A DNA stretch of 64,000 bases from assembly GCF_003347635.1 (NCBI RefSeq), contig NZ_QDFY01000004.1, forward strand, positions 62,001 to 126,000, in the 5' to 3' direction. Below the pieces are notes generated by a model. That model was given only the letters and a program-made list of their open reading frames with translations, did not search any database and was not told the DNA's origin. The position numbers were made by a program, and so were the translations under genes. Below, in pieces: positions 21,181 to 30,695 of the stretch. Positions within the stretch are counted from its first letter, which is position 1. Each line of letters opens with the position of its first letter. Source of the DNA: Sphingosinicella terrae (GTDB lineage Bacteria; Pseudomonadota; Alphaproteobacteria; Sphingomonadales; Sphingomonadaceae).

Positions 21181-24100
21181 TTAGAAGTCGAGGGTGACGC
21201 CCGCGAAGATGTACCGGCCCAGCGCGTCGTAGACGTTCGGGAAGGTGTTGCCCGAGCAGAACACGCCGGTGCAGGCGTTGATGACCGCGCTGGAGCCGTT
21301 GGCGCCGATGATCGGCGGCGCCTTGTCCAGCAGGTTGTTGACGCCGAGACGGAAGTTGAAGTTATCGCCGACCCGCGAGGTGAGCACGAGATCGAAGTAG
21401 CTCTGCGACGAGATCCGCTCGTTGACGGGCGAGAAGGCGCCCTGCAGCTCCGGATCGTCGCTGGCCCGATCCAGGGTCACGCCGCCGAAGTAGCGCCACT
21501 GGAAGGACAGGCCGTAGCCGTCCGGATGGCTCCAGGTGAGGCGCGCCTTGTGCCGCCACTCGGGGCTCGGCGTGAGGCAGACGAGACCGTAGAGTCCGGC
21601 GCAATCGTAGACCGGCGAGATGCCGGTGTCGAACTCCAGGCGATCGAGCCAGGTGCCGTTCATGTTGAAGCTCAGGCTTCCGAACGAGCCGATCTCGTGC
21701 TGGTAGCTGGCGCTGACGTCGATGCCGCGGGTCGAGAAGCCGCCGATGTTGCGGACCCGATCCTCGACATAGCCCTCGGCGGTCCGCCACAGCGACCCGG
21801 TCGGATCGCGGTTGATGAGGCCGCAGAATTCCGGATCGAGCGTGGCGCCGCAGACGTCCAGGATGGTGTCCTGGCCAATCTGCTGGATCGCGTTGTCGAT
21901 CTGGATGTCGAACCAGTCGACGGTGAGGGCAAAGCGCGGCAGGAAGCTCGGCTGGAAGACGACGCCCACCGTCCAGGTGTCGGCGACTTCCGGCGTCAGA
22001 TCCTGCGAGCCGCCGATCAGACCATTATACTGGCCCGCCGGGTTGCCGGCGATTCCGCCATATTGAGCAGCGGTGACGCCCTGCGCCTGGCACTGCGCGA
22101 GGCTGAAGTCCGGATCGGAACCCGCGCAGGGATCGCCATTGCCGTTGAGGACGACCACCTGCGGCGCGAACAGCTCCTGGATGTTCGGCGCGCGGACGGC
22201 GCGGTTGTAGGTGCCGCGGAAGCGGATGTCCCGGATCGGCGACAGATCGATGCCGACCTTGTACGTGTCGGTGCTGACGCTGCGCGTTCCCAGATCGTAG
22301 TCGGAGTAGCGATAGCCCGCCTCGATCGAGAAGTTGTAGATGAAGCTGTCTTCGACGATCGGGATGCGAACCTCTGCGAAGGCCTCGCGGACGTCGTAGC
22401 TGCCGTTGACCGGCAGCGTCGGCGCACCCTGGCCGGCGAGATCGCTCGACGGCAGCAGCTGGAACGCCTGATCCGTCTGCAGATCGAGGCTCTCCTTGCG
22501 ATACTCCAGGCCGAGCGCGATGCCGAGGCCGTCGCTCGCCCACGGAAGCTGCACGCCCCACTGGCCGAGATTGCCGGTCAGCGACGCGCTGGCGACCGTC
22601 TGCTGGTTGGTGCCACGCTGGAAGCCAGGGGTCTGCAGATAGGCGAGCGCTTCCGGAGTCACCTGCCCCGTTGCGAAGATGTCGTAGGGGACGCAGGCGA
22701 GGTCGGTTCCGGCGAGACGCGTGCGGCAAACCGCATTGCCCGTCGCAGGATCGGTGACGACGTCGAGCGCACGGGTCAGGCGGGTGACCGAGAAATCGTT
22801 CTCGTAGGTGAGCGCATAATTGGTCTGCGCGAAGCTGTAATAAGCGTCGTACGACCAGACATCGTCGAGATCGCCGCGCATGCCGCCGACGATGCGGTAG
22901 TTGGTGTGCTGGAGGTCGGCGACACGGCCGCCGCCCTCGACGTTGCGGCGCAGGAACTGGGCGAAGCCGCGATTGTAGACGGCGCCGGTCGTCGGATCGA
23001 TGAAATCCTGCGGAGCCTCGCCTTCCTCGACCAGCGGGAAACCGGTCTCGTTGACGGTGGTGACGAGATTCTCGGGGGCGCAGATGATGGCCAGCTGCTG
23101 AGCCGAGAGCAGGGGATTGTCGCAGTTGAGCGACAGCGTGTTGCCGAAGTTACCGGAGGCGGCGATCTGCGCGCGGGTCCGGTCGTCCATGAACATGACT
23201 TCGAGATAGGGCTGCAGAGCCGGGCTGATCTCGTAGTTCGCGAACGCGCCGAGCGTGTAGCGCTCGTCGGGGCGCTGGAAGTAGTTGGTCGGCGCGAAGT
23301 TGTACGGCGTGAAGCCCGGGATCAGCGTCCGGTTCGGACCGATCTGGAGCGTGTCGGACGCCCAGTTGAAGATCGTGCCGTTCGCCGAGGTGGCCGAACC
23401 GCCGCAGTCGAGGACGGTGGGGTTGGCCGCGGTCGGCTGACGCGCCTGGGAGGCGCAGGCGCTGTAGTCGCGGCGGCCCTGGAGGACCGGATCGATCTTG
23501 CGGTAGCCGGCATAAGCGACGACATGGCCGCGGCCGTCGTCGAAGCCCGCGCCCATGGCGACGGAAATGTCGAACGTGCCGCCGTCGGCGACGCTGCCCG
23601 TCGGATAGCCGAATCCGCGGCGGTCGAGCGCCTGGTTGAGATCGCGGCTGTCGTCATTGTCGTGCTGGTAGAAGCTGTACTGGGCGTCGAGACGGAAGCC
23701 CTCGAAGTCGGTGTCCATCACGAAATTGACGACGCCGGCGACGGCGTCCGAACCGTAGACCGAGGAGGCGCCGCCGGTCAGCACGTCGACCCGCTCGACG
23801 ATCGAGGTCGGGATCACGTTGATGTCCGGAACCGGAACGGTGGGGTCGCCCGGGACGAGCCGGCGGCCGTTGATCAGGACCAGGGTGCGCTTCGAGCCGA
23901 GGCCGCGCAGGTTGACCGTGGCGGTGCCGGTCGCGCCGTTGGCGAGGTTGCCGCCCTGCTCGCCGAAGGATTGCGGCAGCGAGTTGATCAGGTCTTCGGT
24001 CCGCGTCGTGCCCTGGAGGCGGACTTCCTGGCTGTTGAGGACAGTGACCGGGCTGGTGGCGGTCAGGTTGGGCTGCGGAATGCGCGAGCCGGTGATGACG

Positions 24101-24267
24101 ATCGCCTGCTCACCCTGCTGCGCGGTCTCCTGGGAAGTCGCTTCCACCGGACCGGACTGGGGCAGCGTGTCTTCTTCCTGCGCCCAAGCCGGCGCGGCGA
24201 CGCTGACTGCACCACAGAAGATCGTGGTCGCAAGCAGGTTGCTCGTAAAGCGAGTCTTCGTCCTCAT
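21181..24267 (-). CDS. TonB-dependent outer membrane receptor
   Basis: 1028 aa. Signal peptide about residues 1-30, ending PAWAQ. A TonB-box-like ITGSRI segment (~56) and plug domain follow (VNLRGLGSKRTLVLINGRR; GGASSVYGSDAVAGVVNF), then a 22-strand type barrel ending in the outer-membrane signature YIFAGVTLDF. I chose ATG 24267 (MRTKTRF) because GGGG lies 6 nt upstream; the ATG two codons earlier has no spacing to it. Imported ligand unknown; sphingomonad receptors of this type take up peptides, sugars or metal complexes. It is adjacent to TPR hydroxylase and sulfotransferase genes. Confidence 0.93.
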   Translation of the reverse strand: MRTKTRFTSNLLATTIFCGAVSVAAPAWAQEEDTLPQSGPVEATSQETAQQGEQAIVITGSRIPQPNLTATSPVTVLNSQEVRLQGTTRTEDLINSLPQSFGEQGGNLANGATGTATVNLRGLGSKRTLVLINGRRLVPGDPTVPVPDINVIPTSIVERVDVLTGGASSVYGSDAVAGVVNFVMDTDFEGFRLDAQYSFYQHDNDDSRDLNQALDRRGFGYPTGSVADGGTFDISVAMGAGFDDGRGHVVAYAGYRKIDPVLQGRRDYSACASQARQPTAANPTVLDCGGSATSANGTIFNWASDTLQIGPNRTLIPGFTPYNFAPTNYFQRPDERYTLGAFANYEISPALQPYLEVMFMDDRTRAQIAASGNFGNTLSLNCDNPLLSAQQLAIICAPENLVTTVNETGFPLVEEGEAPQDFIDPTTGAVYNRGFAQFLRRNVEGGGRVADLQHTNYRIVGGMRGDLDDVWSYDAYYSFAQTNYALTYENDFSVTRLTRALDVVTDPATGNAVCRTRLAGTDLACVPYDIFATGQVTPEALAYLQTPGFQRGTNQQTVASASLTGNLGQWGVQLPWASDGLGIALGLEYRKESLDLQTDQAFQLLPSSDLAGQGAPTLPVNGSYDVREAFAEVRIPIVEDSFIYNFSIEAGYRYSDYDLGTRSVSTDTYKVGIDLSPIRDIRFRGTYNRAVRAPNIQELFAPQVVVLNGNGDPCAGSDPDFSLAQCQAQGVTAAQYGGIAGNPAGQYNGLIGGSQDLTPEVADTWTVGVVFQPSFLPRFALTVDWFDIQIDNAIQQIGQDTILDVCGATLDPEFCGLINRDPTGSLWRTAEGYVEDRVRNIGGFSTRGIDVSASYQHEIGSFGSLSFNMNGTWLDRLEFDTGISPVYDCAGLYGLVCLTPSPEWRHKARLTWSHPDGYGLSFQWRYFGGVTLDRASDDPELQGAFSPVNERISSQSYFDLVLTSRVGDNFNFRLGVNNLLDKAPPIIGANGSSAVINACTGVFCSGNTFPNVYDALGRYIFAGVTLDF

Positions 24268-24499
24268 TGTCATCCCCTTTGAGTGGCGCACGGCCATGTG
24301 TATCGCCGGCCTGGCGCAGGCGTTAACGTGGGCCTGTTTACGGGATGAAACGAATCGGACGCAATTCCCCGCCAGGGACTTGGCCCCCCATTTTCGGCGG
24401 GCGTGGCATATTTGTCACAATAGTGCGTCCCTGCCGCAAAGCTTGCGATTCCCTCCGGGCGACCGCAATAGTCGGCCGGAAGTTGCCGGGGATCACAAC

Positions 24500-25042
24500 A
24501 TGAAGCGCCTCATTCTCTCCGTCGCCGCAGCTGCGGCCGCCGTCCCTGCCGTCGCCCTCGCCGCACAACAGAGCGAGGAGCCGCCGCGGCGGCCCGAACT
24601 GTTCGAGGCGCTCGTCAGCTGCCGCGCGGTGACCGAGGACGCGGCGCGGCTGCGCTGCTTCGACGAAGCGGCCGCGAACCTTCAGGCAGCGACGGAACGG
24701 CGCGACGTGGTCGTCGTCGACCGCGCCCAGGTGCGTGAAAGCCGGCGCCGGCTGTTCGGCCTCGCCTTGCCGCGGCTGCCGATCTTCGGCGGCAATGCGG
24801 ACGAGGAGGATGAGGAGGAGGTCGCCTCGATCGACAGCCAGGTCGTCTCGGCCCGGCAGGACGGCAGCGGCCGCTGGGTAGTGACCCTAGAGGACGGCAG
24901 CATCTGGGCGCAGGTCGACGACAACATGCTGGCGCTGCGGCCACGCCAGGGCCAGCCGGTCCGCGTCAATCGCGGCGCGCTGGGCAGCTATATGATGCGG
25001 GTGAACAACCAGCCCGGCATCCGCGTTCGCCGACAAATGTAG
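24500..25042 (+). CDS. Uncharacterised secreted protein
   Basis: 180 aa, family not securely recognised. Signal peptide about residues 1-22 (MKRLILSVAAAAAAVPAVAL, cleavage after ALA). A cysteine pair in LVSCRAVTEDAARLRCFDEA resembles a short motif common in periplasmic proteins of alphaproteobacteria. An acidic stretch (NADEEDEEEVAS) separates it from a C-terminal beta-rich domain (GRWVVTLEDGSIWAQVDDN, then RVNRGALGSYMMRVN). Divergent from the TonB receptor with a 232-bp shared promoter region. Codon use is normal. Confidence 0.75.
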   Translation: MKRLILSVAAAAAAVPAVALAAQQSEEPPRRPELFEALVSCRAVTEDAARLRCFDEAAANLQAATERRDVVVVDRAQVRESRRRLFGLALPRLPIFGGNADEEDEEEVASIDSQVVSARQDGSGRWVVTLEDGSIWAQVDDNMLALRPRQGQPVRVNRGALGSYMMRVNNQPGIRVRRQM

Positions 25043-25076
25043 GCAGAGGCGGGACACGGCCCCGGGCCCTGTCGCC

Positions 25077-25277
25077 TCAATCCTTGCGCTCGGCCTTCAG
25101 CGAAGCCTCGGCGGAGACATAGGCCTCCTGCCGATCGACGCTCCAGTAGCGCAGATCGGCGAGCGGGATCGGCGCATGGGTGACCGCGCAGACGACATGG
25201 TCCCCCGGCACCAGCACGCGAAAGGTCCCGGGCAGATAATGGAGCCTGGCGACCCGGCCCTTGTTCGACATCAGCAT
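25077..25277 (-). CDS. DUF2093 domain protein
   Basis: 66 aa. The pattern ARLHYLPGTFRVLVPGDHVVCAV, then IPLADLRYWSVDRQEAYVS, matches DUF2093, a small family restricted mainly to alphaproteobacteria and often found beside xseA, as here (50 bp from the xseA stop, same strand). Function unknown. ATG 25277 or the ATG two codons later (25271) could be the start; GAGG lies 11 nt before the first. Confidence 0.85.
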   Translation of the reverse strand: MLMSNKGRVARLHYLPGTFRVLVPGDHVVCAVTHAPIPLADLRYWSVDRQEAYVSAEASLKAERKD

Positions 25278-25326
25278 CGTATCGTCATCCTCACCGCCAT
25301 GTAGGACGATGCGCCGCGCCCTTCAA

Positions 25327-26703
25327 TCACAGCAGCTTGGGCTGTTGCGGCGGAGGGCGCGGGGGGCCGCGGCGCGGTCCGCCGCCGTCCCCGGTGGCGA
25401 CCTCGACGGCGCCGTCGCTGAAGACCAAGCGCAGCAGCCGGGCCTGCCGCGCCGCGTCCGCAGTGATGAGCGTCTGGCCGGTCCGATCCTCGACCCGGGC
25501 ATAGCCGCGCTCGAGCGGCCGGTTCGGATGGGCGAGCTGGGCCACCCTCCACAGCGCCTCGAGCCGCTCCCGGGCGCGTCGATGGGCCGCGGCCAGCAGA
25601 CCCGGCCGCAAGGCGCCACCGGCATGGCCGAGCTCGCCGCGGGCGCGGTCCAGCCGTCCCTTCAGCGCGCGCGGCAGACGCTCCGCGAGATCGTCGAGGC
25701 GCTGCTGCTGCGGCGCCAGCAGGTCCTCCCGCTGCGGCCATTGGCGAAGGCAGGTCCGGAGCTGCTCGTCGGCGCGGTCGGCGTAACGCTGGGCGCAGCG
25801 CCCGGCGCGAACGGCGAGGTCTCGCACCTGGCCGATCAATTCGCGCCGCACCGGCACCGCCAGCTCCGCCGCCGCGGTCGGAGTCGGCGCCCGCATGTCG
25901 GCGGCGAAATCGCACAAGGAGGTATCGGTCTCGTGCCCGACGGCGGAAATGACCGGGATCGCCGAGGCGGCGACGGCACGAACGACCTCCTCCTCGTTGA
26001 ACGCCCAGAGATCCTCGATCGAGCCGCCGCCGCGAGCGACGATGAGCAGATCGGGCGTTCGGACCGGCCCCTCCGCCGGCAGCGCATTGAAGCCCGCGAC
26101 GGCGGCGGCGATCCGCGCCGCGGCGCCCTCGCCCTGCACCGGAACCGGCCACAGGATGACGTGGCAGGGGAAGCGATCCTCGAGGCGGTGAAGGATGTCG
26201 CGGATGACCGCGCCGGTCGGCGACGTCACCACGCCGATCACCTGGGGCGCGAAGGGAAGCGGCCGCTTGCGGGCGGCGTCGAAAAGGCCCTCGGCGGCGA
26301 GCTGGCGACGGCGGCGGTCGAGCAGCGCCATCAAAGCGCCCTGGCCGGCCAGCTCGAGCCGCTCGACGACGATCTGGTAGCGCGAGCGCGCGGGATAGGT
26401 GGTGAGCTTCCCCGTCGCCACCACCTCGGCGCCGTCCTCCGGCCGAAAGCGCAGGGCGGCGGCATTGCCGCGCCAGATCACCGCGTCGATGCAGGCATTC
26501 TCGTCCTTCAGGGTGAAGTAGCAGTGACCAGACCCGTGACGCTTGAATCCCGAAATCTCGCCGCGGACGCGGACATGATCGAACGCTCCCTCGACCGTGC
26601 GCTTGAGGGCGGAGGAGAGCTCGGAGACGCTGAAGGCGGGCGCGTTGTCGCCCGGCGCATCGGTTGCTAGGAGCCCCGGGTCAGTGGGAGAGTCTTCGTT
26701 CAT
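25327..26703 (-). CDS. xseA: Exodeoxyribonuclease VII large subunit XseA
   Basis: 458 aa. Catalytic subunit of exonuclease VII, which degrades single-stranded DNA from both ends in repair. N-terminal OB-fold ([38 protein letters not shown]), nuclease domain with [33 protein letters not shown] and [14 protein letters not shown], then a helical C-terminus. The start ATG (26703-26701) lies in the palindrome CATG shared with the divergent purD ATG, so the two reading frames overlap by 2 bp and no intergenic space exists. No clear ribosome site is visible. Confidence 0.93.
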   Translation of the reverse strand: MNEDSPTDPGLLATDAPGDNAPAFSVSELSSALKRTVEGAFDHVRVRGEISGFKRHGSGHCYFTLKDENACIDAVIWRGNAAALRFRPEDGAEVVATGKLTTYPARSRYQIVVERLELAGQGALMALLDRRRRQLAAEGLFDAARKRPLPFAPQVIGVVTSPTGAVIRDILHRLEDRFPCHVILWPVPVQGEGAAARIAAAVAGFNALPAEGPVRTPDLLIVARGGGSIEDLWAFNEEEVVRAVAASAIPVISAVGHETDTSLCDFAADMRAPTPTAAAELAVPVRRELIGQVRDLAVRAGRCAQRYADRADEQLRTCLRQWPQREDLLAPQQQRLDDLAERLPRALKGRLDRARGELGHAGGALRPGLLAAAHRRARERLEALWRVAQLAHPNRPLERGYARVEDRTGQTLITADAARQARLLRLVFSDGAVEVATGDGGGPRRGPPRPPPQQPKLL

Positions 26704-27985
26704 GAATGTGTTGCTCATCGGTTCGGGCGGGCGCGAGCATGCGCTCGCCTGGAAGCTCGCGCAATCGCCGCTGATGGGCAAACTCCATGCCGCCCCTGGA
26801 AATCCGGGAATAGCCGAGCTGGCGGAGCTGGCGCCGCTGGATCCCGCGGACCATCGCGCCGTCATCGACTTCTGCCGCCGCCATTCGATCGGCCTGGTCG
26901 TGGTCGGGCCGGAAGCGCCCCTGGTCGACGGCCTTGCCGACAATCTGCGGGCGATGGGGCTGCTCGTGTTCGGACCCAGTCGAATCGCCGCCCAGCTCGA
27001 AGGCTCGAAGGGGTTCACCAAGGAATTGTGCACGCGCGCATCGATCCCGACCGCGCGTTACGCCCGCGCTTCGGACCGGCTGGCGGCCGAGGCGGCGCTC
27101 GAGGATTTCGGCTTCCCGGCGGTGATCAAGGCCGACGGTCTCGCCGCCGGCAAGGGCGTGGTCATCGCCGCCTCGCCCGAGGAAGCGGCCGAGGCGCTCG
27201 ACCTGATGTTCGATGGCGGCTTCGGCGCGGCCGGCGAGGCTTTGGTGATCGAAGAATTTATGGAGGGCGAGGAAGTGAGCTTCTTCGCCCTCGTCGACGG
27301 CGAGACCGTGCTCCCGTTCGGATCGGCGCAGGACCACAAGCGGGTCGGCGACGGCGATACCGGTCCCAATACCGGCGGCATGGGCGCCTACAGCCCCGCC
27401 TCCATCTTCACGCCCGAGCTCGAGCGGCGAGCGATGGACGAGATCCTGCTGCCGACCGTGCGGGCGCTCGCGCAGGACGGAACGCCTTATTCCGGCATCC
27501 TCTATGCCGGGCTCATGCTCACCACCGAGGGGCCGAAGCTGGTGGAGTATAATGTCCGCTTCGGTGACCCCGAGTGCCAGGTGCTGATGATGCGGCTCGA
27601 AAGCGACCTGCTCGCGCTCATGCTCGCCGCCGCGAAGGGAGAGCTCGCCGATGCCGGGTCCGTCCGTTTCTCGGATGCCGCCGCGCTCACCGTCGTGATG
27701 GCGGCGCAAGGCTATCCGGGCACGCCTGCCAAGGGCGGCGCAATCGAAGGGATCGACCGTGGGATGGCCGAAGGCGCGTTCGTCTTCCACGCGGGCACCC
27801 GGGTCGAGGACGGGCGGCTGGTCGCCGCCGGCGGCCGCGTGCTCAACGTCACCGCGCTCGGCAGCACGGTGCTGGAGGCCCAGCGCACCGCCTATCGTGC
27901 CGTCGACGCCGTCGACTTCCCCACCGGTTTCAGCCGCCGGGACATCGGCTGGCGCGAAATCGCGCGGATCCGGAGACAGGGCTGA
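26702..27985 (+). CDS. purD: Phosphoribosylamine--glycine ligase PurD
   Basis: 427 aa, GAR synthetase of purine biosynthesis, joining phosphoribosylamine and glycine with ATP. N-terminal [22 protein letters not shown]-grasp region with [19 protein letters not shown] and the signature [15 protein letters not shown] at about residue 285. The start agrees with the usual family start. The ribosome site is poor (GGGAG 12 nt upstream). The gene is divergent from xseA with the start codons sharing CATG at 26701-26704. Confidence 0.96.
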   Translation: MNVLLIGSGGREHALAWKLAQSPLMGKLHAAPGNPGIAELAELAPLDPADHRAVIDFCRRHSIGLVVVGPEAPLVDGLADNLRAMGLLVFGPSRIAAQLEGSKGFTKELCTRASIPTARYARASDRLAAEAALEDFGFPAVIKADGLAAGKGVVIAASPEEAAEALDLMFDGGFGAAGEALVIEEFMEGEEVSFFALVDGETVLPFGSAQDHKRVGDGDTGPNTGGMGAYSPASIFTPELERRAMDEILLPTVRALAQDGTPYSGILYAGLMLTTEGPKLVEYNVRFGDPECQVLMMRLESDLLALMLAAAKGELADAGSVRFSDAAALTVVMAAQGYPGTPAKGGAIEGIDRGMAEGAFVFHAGTRVEDGRLVAAGGRVLNVTALGSTVLEAQRTAYRAVDAVDFPTGFSRRDIGWREIARIRRQG

Positions 27986-28023
27986 GGCGTCCTGCGGGGG
28001 AGGGATTCGAATCCAGGCCGATC

Positions 28024-28080
28024 ACCGGCAACGGCCCCGCCTCGACCGGGTCGCCCATTGCCGGTCATGGGTCCGGACCC
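28024..28080 (+). repeat. Inverted repeat and 12-bp palindrome after purD
   Basis: ACCGGCAA (28024-28031) pairs perfectly with TTGCCGGT (28058-28065). Just beyond is the perfect palindrome GGGTCCGGACCC (28069-28080). No U-tract follows. The structure could stop or pause purD transcripts or be a protein-binding site for the downstream three-gene set starting at 28111. Confidence 0.4.
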
Positions 28081-28110
28081 TAAGGACAGGCTGAGCCGGC
28101 AGGGAGAGTG

Positions 28111-28542
28111 ATGCCTCTATTCGCCAGACTGCTGATCGGGATCGCCGCGGCGCTCCTCGCCGGATGGATCGCCCATGGTCCGGTCGGCCGGGGCGAAGCC
28201 TTCGTCGATCGCCTGGAAGCGCAGGCGCTCGCCGTGGTGCGCGAGGCAGAGATCCCCGGAGTGGAGGCGCGACTGCAAAGGAATCCGCTGGCGCGGCGTG
28301 CTCTTCTTTCGGGGCCGGCCGACGATTTCCAGCGGGAAGGCACCGGCTATTTTCCGGGTCTCAACGATCGAATCCTCGGCCTGAGCGGACTGGGCGCGAT
28401 CGGCTGGGCGGACGGACGCGGCGACCGTGGCTGGGCGCTGCCCCTTCTGCTCGAGACCGAGGCGTTGGTGCTTGTCTTCTTCGGCCTCGGCCTCCTTCTC
28501 GGCTGGAGGCTGTTCCGGCCGCGCCGCGAGGGCTATCTGTGA
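28111..28542 (+). CDS. Uncharacterised two-helix membrane protein
   Basis: 143 aa, not recognised. Hydrophobic segments at about residues 4-21 (LFARLLIGIAAALLAGWI) and 112-131 (LLLETEALVLVFFGLGLLLG) flank a ~90-residue loop rich in charged residues (VVREAEIPGVEARLQRNP). This loop would be periplasmic if both ends face the cytoplasm. An OsmY/BON-like helix pair is conceivable but not shown. AGGGAGAG precedes the ATG. First of three same-strand membrane genes. Confidence 0.7.
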   Translation: MPLFARLLIGIAAALLAGWIAHGPVGRGEAFVDRLEAQALAVVREAEIPGVEARLQRNPLARRALLSGPADDFQREGTGYFPGLNDRILGLSGLGAIGWADGRGDRGWALPLLLETEALVLVFFGLGLLLGWRLFRPRREGYL

Positions 28543-28555
28543 GTCGGACGTCCGG

Positions 28556-28684
28556 ATGCTGAGTCTGCTCCAGTTCCACTGGCCGGTGCTCGCCGCCGCC
28601 CTGCTGATCGGCATCGCCACGGGCCGCTGGATGTTCCGCCGGCGCCCCCACCAGGAAGACGAGAGGGACAAGAGCTCACCATGA
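28556..28684 (+). CDS. 42-aa single-helix membrane protein
   Basis: Very small protein: one hydrophobic helix (FHWPVLAAALLIGIATGRWM, about residues 7-26) and a charged tail (RRRPHQEDERDKSSP). Its stop overlaps the ATG of the next gene (ATGA, 28681-28684), and it starts 13 bp after the previous stop, which supports real translation in an operon. The stop-start overlap suggests that its translation is needed for efficient translation of the next gene. Function unknown. Confidence 0.6.
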   Translation: MLSLLQFHWPVLAAALLIGIATGRWMFRRRPHQEDERDKSSP

Positions 28685-29199
28685 CCTTCGACACCACCAC
28701 GATCATCATCATCATCGCCGTCCTGGCGGTACTGATCCTCGGCTTCCTGATGATGCGGCCGCGCCGCCAGCGGATCGAGCGCGAGCCGCCGCAGCAGGCC
28801 GAGACCTACGTGGCCAGCCGCGACCGCCCTTACGTGAAGGCGAAGGGAGAGGAAGGCGACTGGGTGACCGACGAGGTGGCGGCAGCGACCACCGACGTCG
28901 CCGGCGAAGTGCTCGGCGTGGATGCCCATCGCGAGCTCAACGCGTCGGCCGGACCCGCCGACGACCTCCAGCGCCTGAAGGGCGTCGGGCCCAAATTCGC
29001 CGCCATGCTCGGCCAGCAGGGCATCGTCCGTTTCGACCAGCTGGCTTCATTGAGCGACAATGAGGTCGCGATGCTCGACGACAGGCTCGGCGCCTTTCGC
29101 GGCCGCCTCGCCCGCGACCGGGTGCGGGAACAGGCCGACTATCTCGCCCGCGGCGATGTCGATGGCTTCGAGGAAAGGTTCGGCAAGCTCGGCGGCTGA
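28681..29199 (+). CDS. Membrane-anchored helix-hairpin-helix protein
   Basis: 172 aa. N-terminal transmembrane helix about residues 7-24 (TIIIIIAVLAVLILGFLMM), a charged linker, then a C-terminal helix-hairpin-helix-like domain from about residue 97 (DDLQRLKGVGPKFAAMLGQQ, IVRFDQLASLSDNEVAMLDD). Such domains bind DNA non-specifically or mediate protein contacts; similar 'KGVGPK' modules occur in ribosomal and uncharacterised proteins. Translationally coupled to the 42-aa protein upstream. Confidence 0.75.
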   Translation: MTFDTTTIIIIIAVLAVLILGFLMMRPRRQRIEREPPQQAETYVASRDRPYVKAKGEEGDWVTDEVAAATTDVAGEVLGVDAHRELNASAGPADDLQRLKGVGPKFAAMLGQQGIVRFDQLASLSDNEVAMLDDRLGAFRGRLARDRVREQADYLARGDVDGFEERFGKLGG

Positions 29200-29206
29200 A
29201 CCGCCT

Positions 29207-30538
29207 TCAGACGCCGCGCCGGCCGGCGGCGATCTCGCTGGCGAGAAGCTTGTCGATCTTGCGCCCGTCCATGTCCACGATCTCGAAACGCCAGCCGTCG
29301 AAGGCGAAGCGTTCGCCGACCTCGGGCAGATGCTTGAGCACCGAGAGGGCGAAGCCGGCGACGGTCGCATAGTCACGCTCCTCGGGGAGCTTGATGCACA
29401 GGCGGTCCGAGAGCAGGTCGGCCGAGGCCGATCCGGATACCCACCAGGTGCCGTCGTCGCGTTCCACCAGCGGCGGATCCGTGTCGAGATCCTTGTCCGA
29501 CGCGAACTCGCCGGCGAGGGCGGTCATCAGGTCCGCCGGCGTGACGATCCCCTCGAAATGACCATATTCGTCGTGGACGAAGACCATCGGCACTTCCGAT
29601 TCGCGAAGCACGTTGAGCGTGTTCATCGCGTCCATCTGGTCCGGCACGACGAGCGCCGGGCGCACGAGCTCGCGCAAGTCGAGGGGCCGACCATCGATGA
29701 CGGCGCGGACGACGTCCCGAGCCTGGACGACGCCGACGAGGCGGTCGACCGAGCCCTCCGCGACCGGCAGCCGGCTGTGCGGCGTGTCGAGCAGAGCCTG
29801 TCGGATGGTCGCCGGATCGGCATCGGCATCGATCCAGTCCACCTCGGTGCGCGGCGTCATCACCTCGCGGGTCGGCCGGTCGGCGAGCCGGACGACCCCG
29901 GAGATGATCGCGCGCTCGCTTTCCTCGAGCACGCCGGCGGTCGTCGCCTCGGCGACGACGAGCTGGAGGTCCTCCGCGGTCACATGGTCGCTCGATTCGC
30001 GCTTGAGGCCGAGCAGGCGGAAGATCAGGGCGCTGGTGCGATCGAGCAGCCACACGAACGGGGCCGTCGCCTTTGACAGCCACAGCATCGGCACCGCGAC
30101 GGTCGCCGCAATCGGCTCGGGCGAACGCAGCGCGAATTGCTTGGGAACCAGCTCGCCGATGACGAGCGAGGCATAGGTTGTCAGGATGATGACGATGGCG
30201 AAGCCCACCGTCTCGGCAGTGTCCGGGGCAAGACCCAGGAAGCCGAGCCTTTGCCCGACCGGGCCGCCGAGACTGGCACCGGAATAGGCGCCGGCGAGGA
30301 TCCCGATCAGGGTGATGCCGATCTGTACCGTCGACAGGAAGCGGCCCGGATCGGCGCCGAGATCGAGCGCGCACTGGGCGCCGCGCCTCCCGGTCTTGGC
30401 GAGCGCACGCAGCCGCGGCCGCCGCGACGAGACGATCGCCAGCTCCGACATGGCAAAGACGCCGTTGAGCGCCACCAGGAACAGGATGATGGCGACGTCG
30501 AGCCAGGGAAAGGGTTGCAGGGGGATGGGCGCGGGCAT
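29207..30538 (-). CDS. CNNM/CorC-family transporter with CBS domains
   Basis: 443 aa. N-terminal CNNM (DUF21) membrane domain, residues about 1-200, with helices at 12-31 and 120-140 and the conserved GELVPKQFAL; two CBS repeats about 215-335 (MTPRTEVDWIDAD, LPVAEGSVDRLVGVVQARDV); C-terminal CorC_HlyC domain (YATVAGFALSVLKHLPEVGE). Members export Mg2+ or Co2+ or regulate their flux; the historic 'hemolysin' label is misleading. It converges with the HhH gene (7 bp between stops). Confidence 0.9.
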   Translation of the reverse strand: MPAPIPLQPFPWLDVAIILFLVALNGVFAMSELAIVSSRRPRLRALAKTGRRGAQCALDLGADPGRFLSTVQIGITLIGILAGAYSGASLGGPVGQRLGFLGLAPDTAETVGFAIVIILTTYASLVIGELVPKQFALRSPEPIAATVAVPMLWLSKATAPFVWLLDRTSALIFRLLGLKRESSDHVTAEDLQLVVAEATTAGVLEESERAIISGVVRLADRPTREVMTPRTEVDWIDADADPATIRQALLDTPHSRLPVAEGSVDRLVGVVQARDVVRAVIDGRPLDLRELVRPALVVPDQMDAMNTLNVLRESEVPMVFVHDEYGHFEGIVTPADLMTALAGEFASDKDLDTDPPLVERDDGTWWVSGSASADLLSDRLCIKLPEERDYATVAGFALSVLKHLPEVGERFAFDGWRFEIVDMDGRKIDKLLASEIAAGRRGV

Positions 30539-30695
30539 GGCGGCGCACGCTTCCTAGCCGCTATCCCGCCGCCCCGACAACTGCTTCCTCGTCCGTGCCG
30601 GCACGCCAGGGCCGGAACAATCGCCGCGAGCGCCGGGTTGAGGCTTCCGAATGGGCGTGCCCCATCCCGTTTTCCCCATCGAAAGGACTGCTTCC

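Noticed and set aside
21526-24282. 918-codon antisense frame over the TonB receptor
   Set aside because: No recognisable domain; the receptor on the other strand has signal peptide, plug and barrel end signature.
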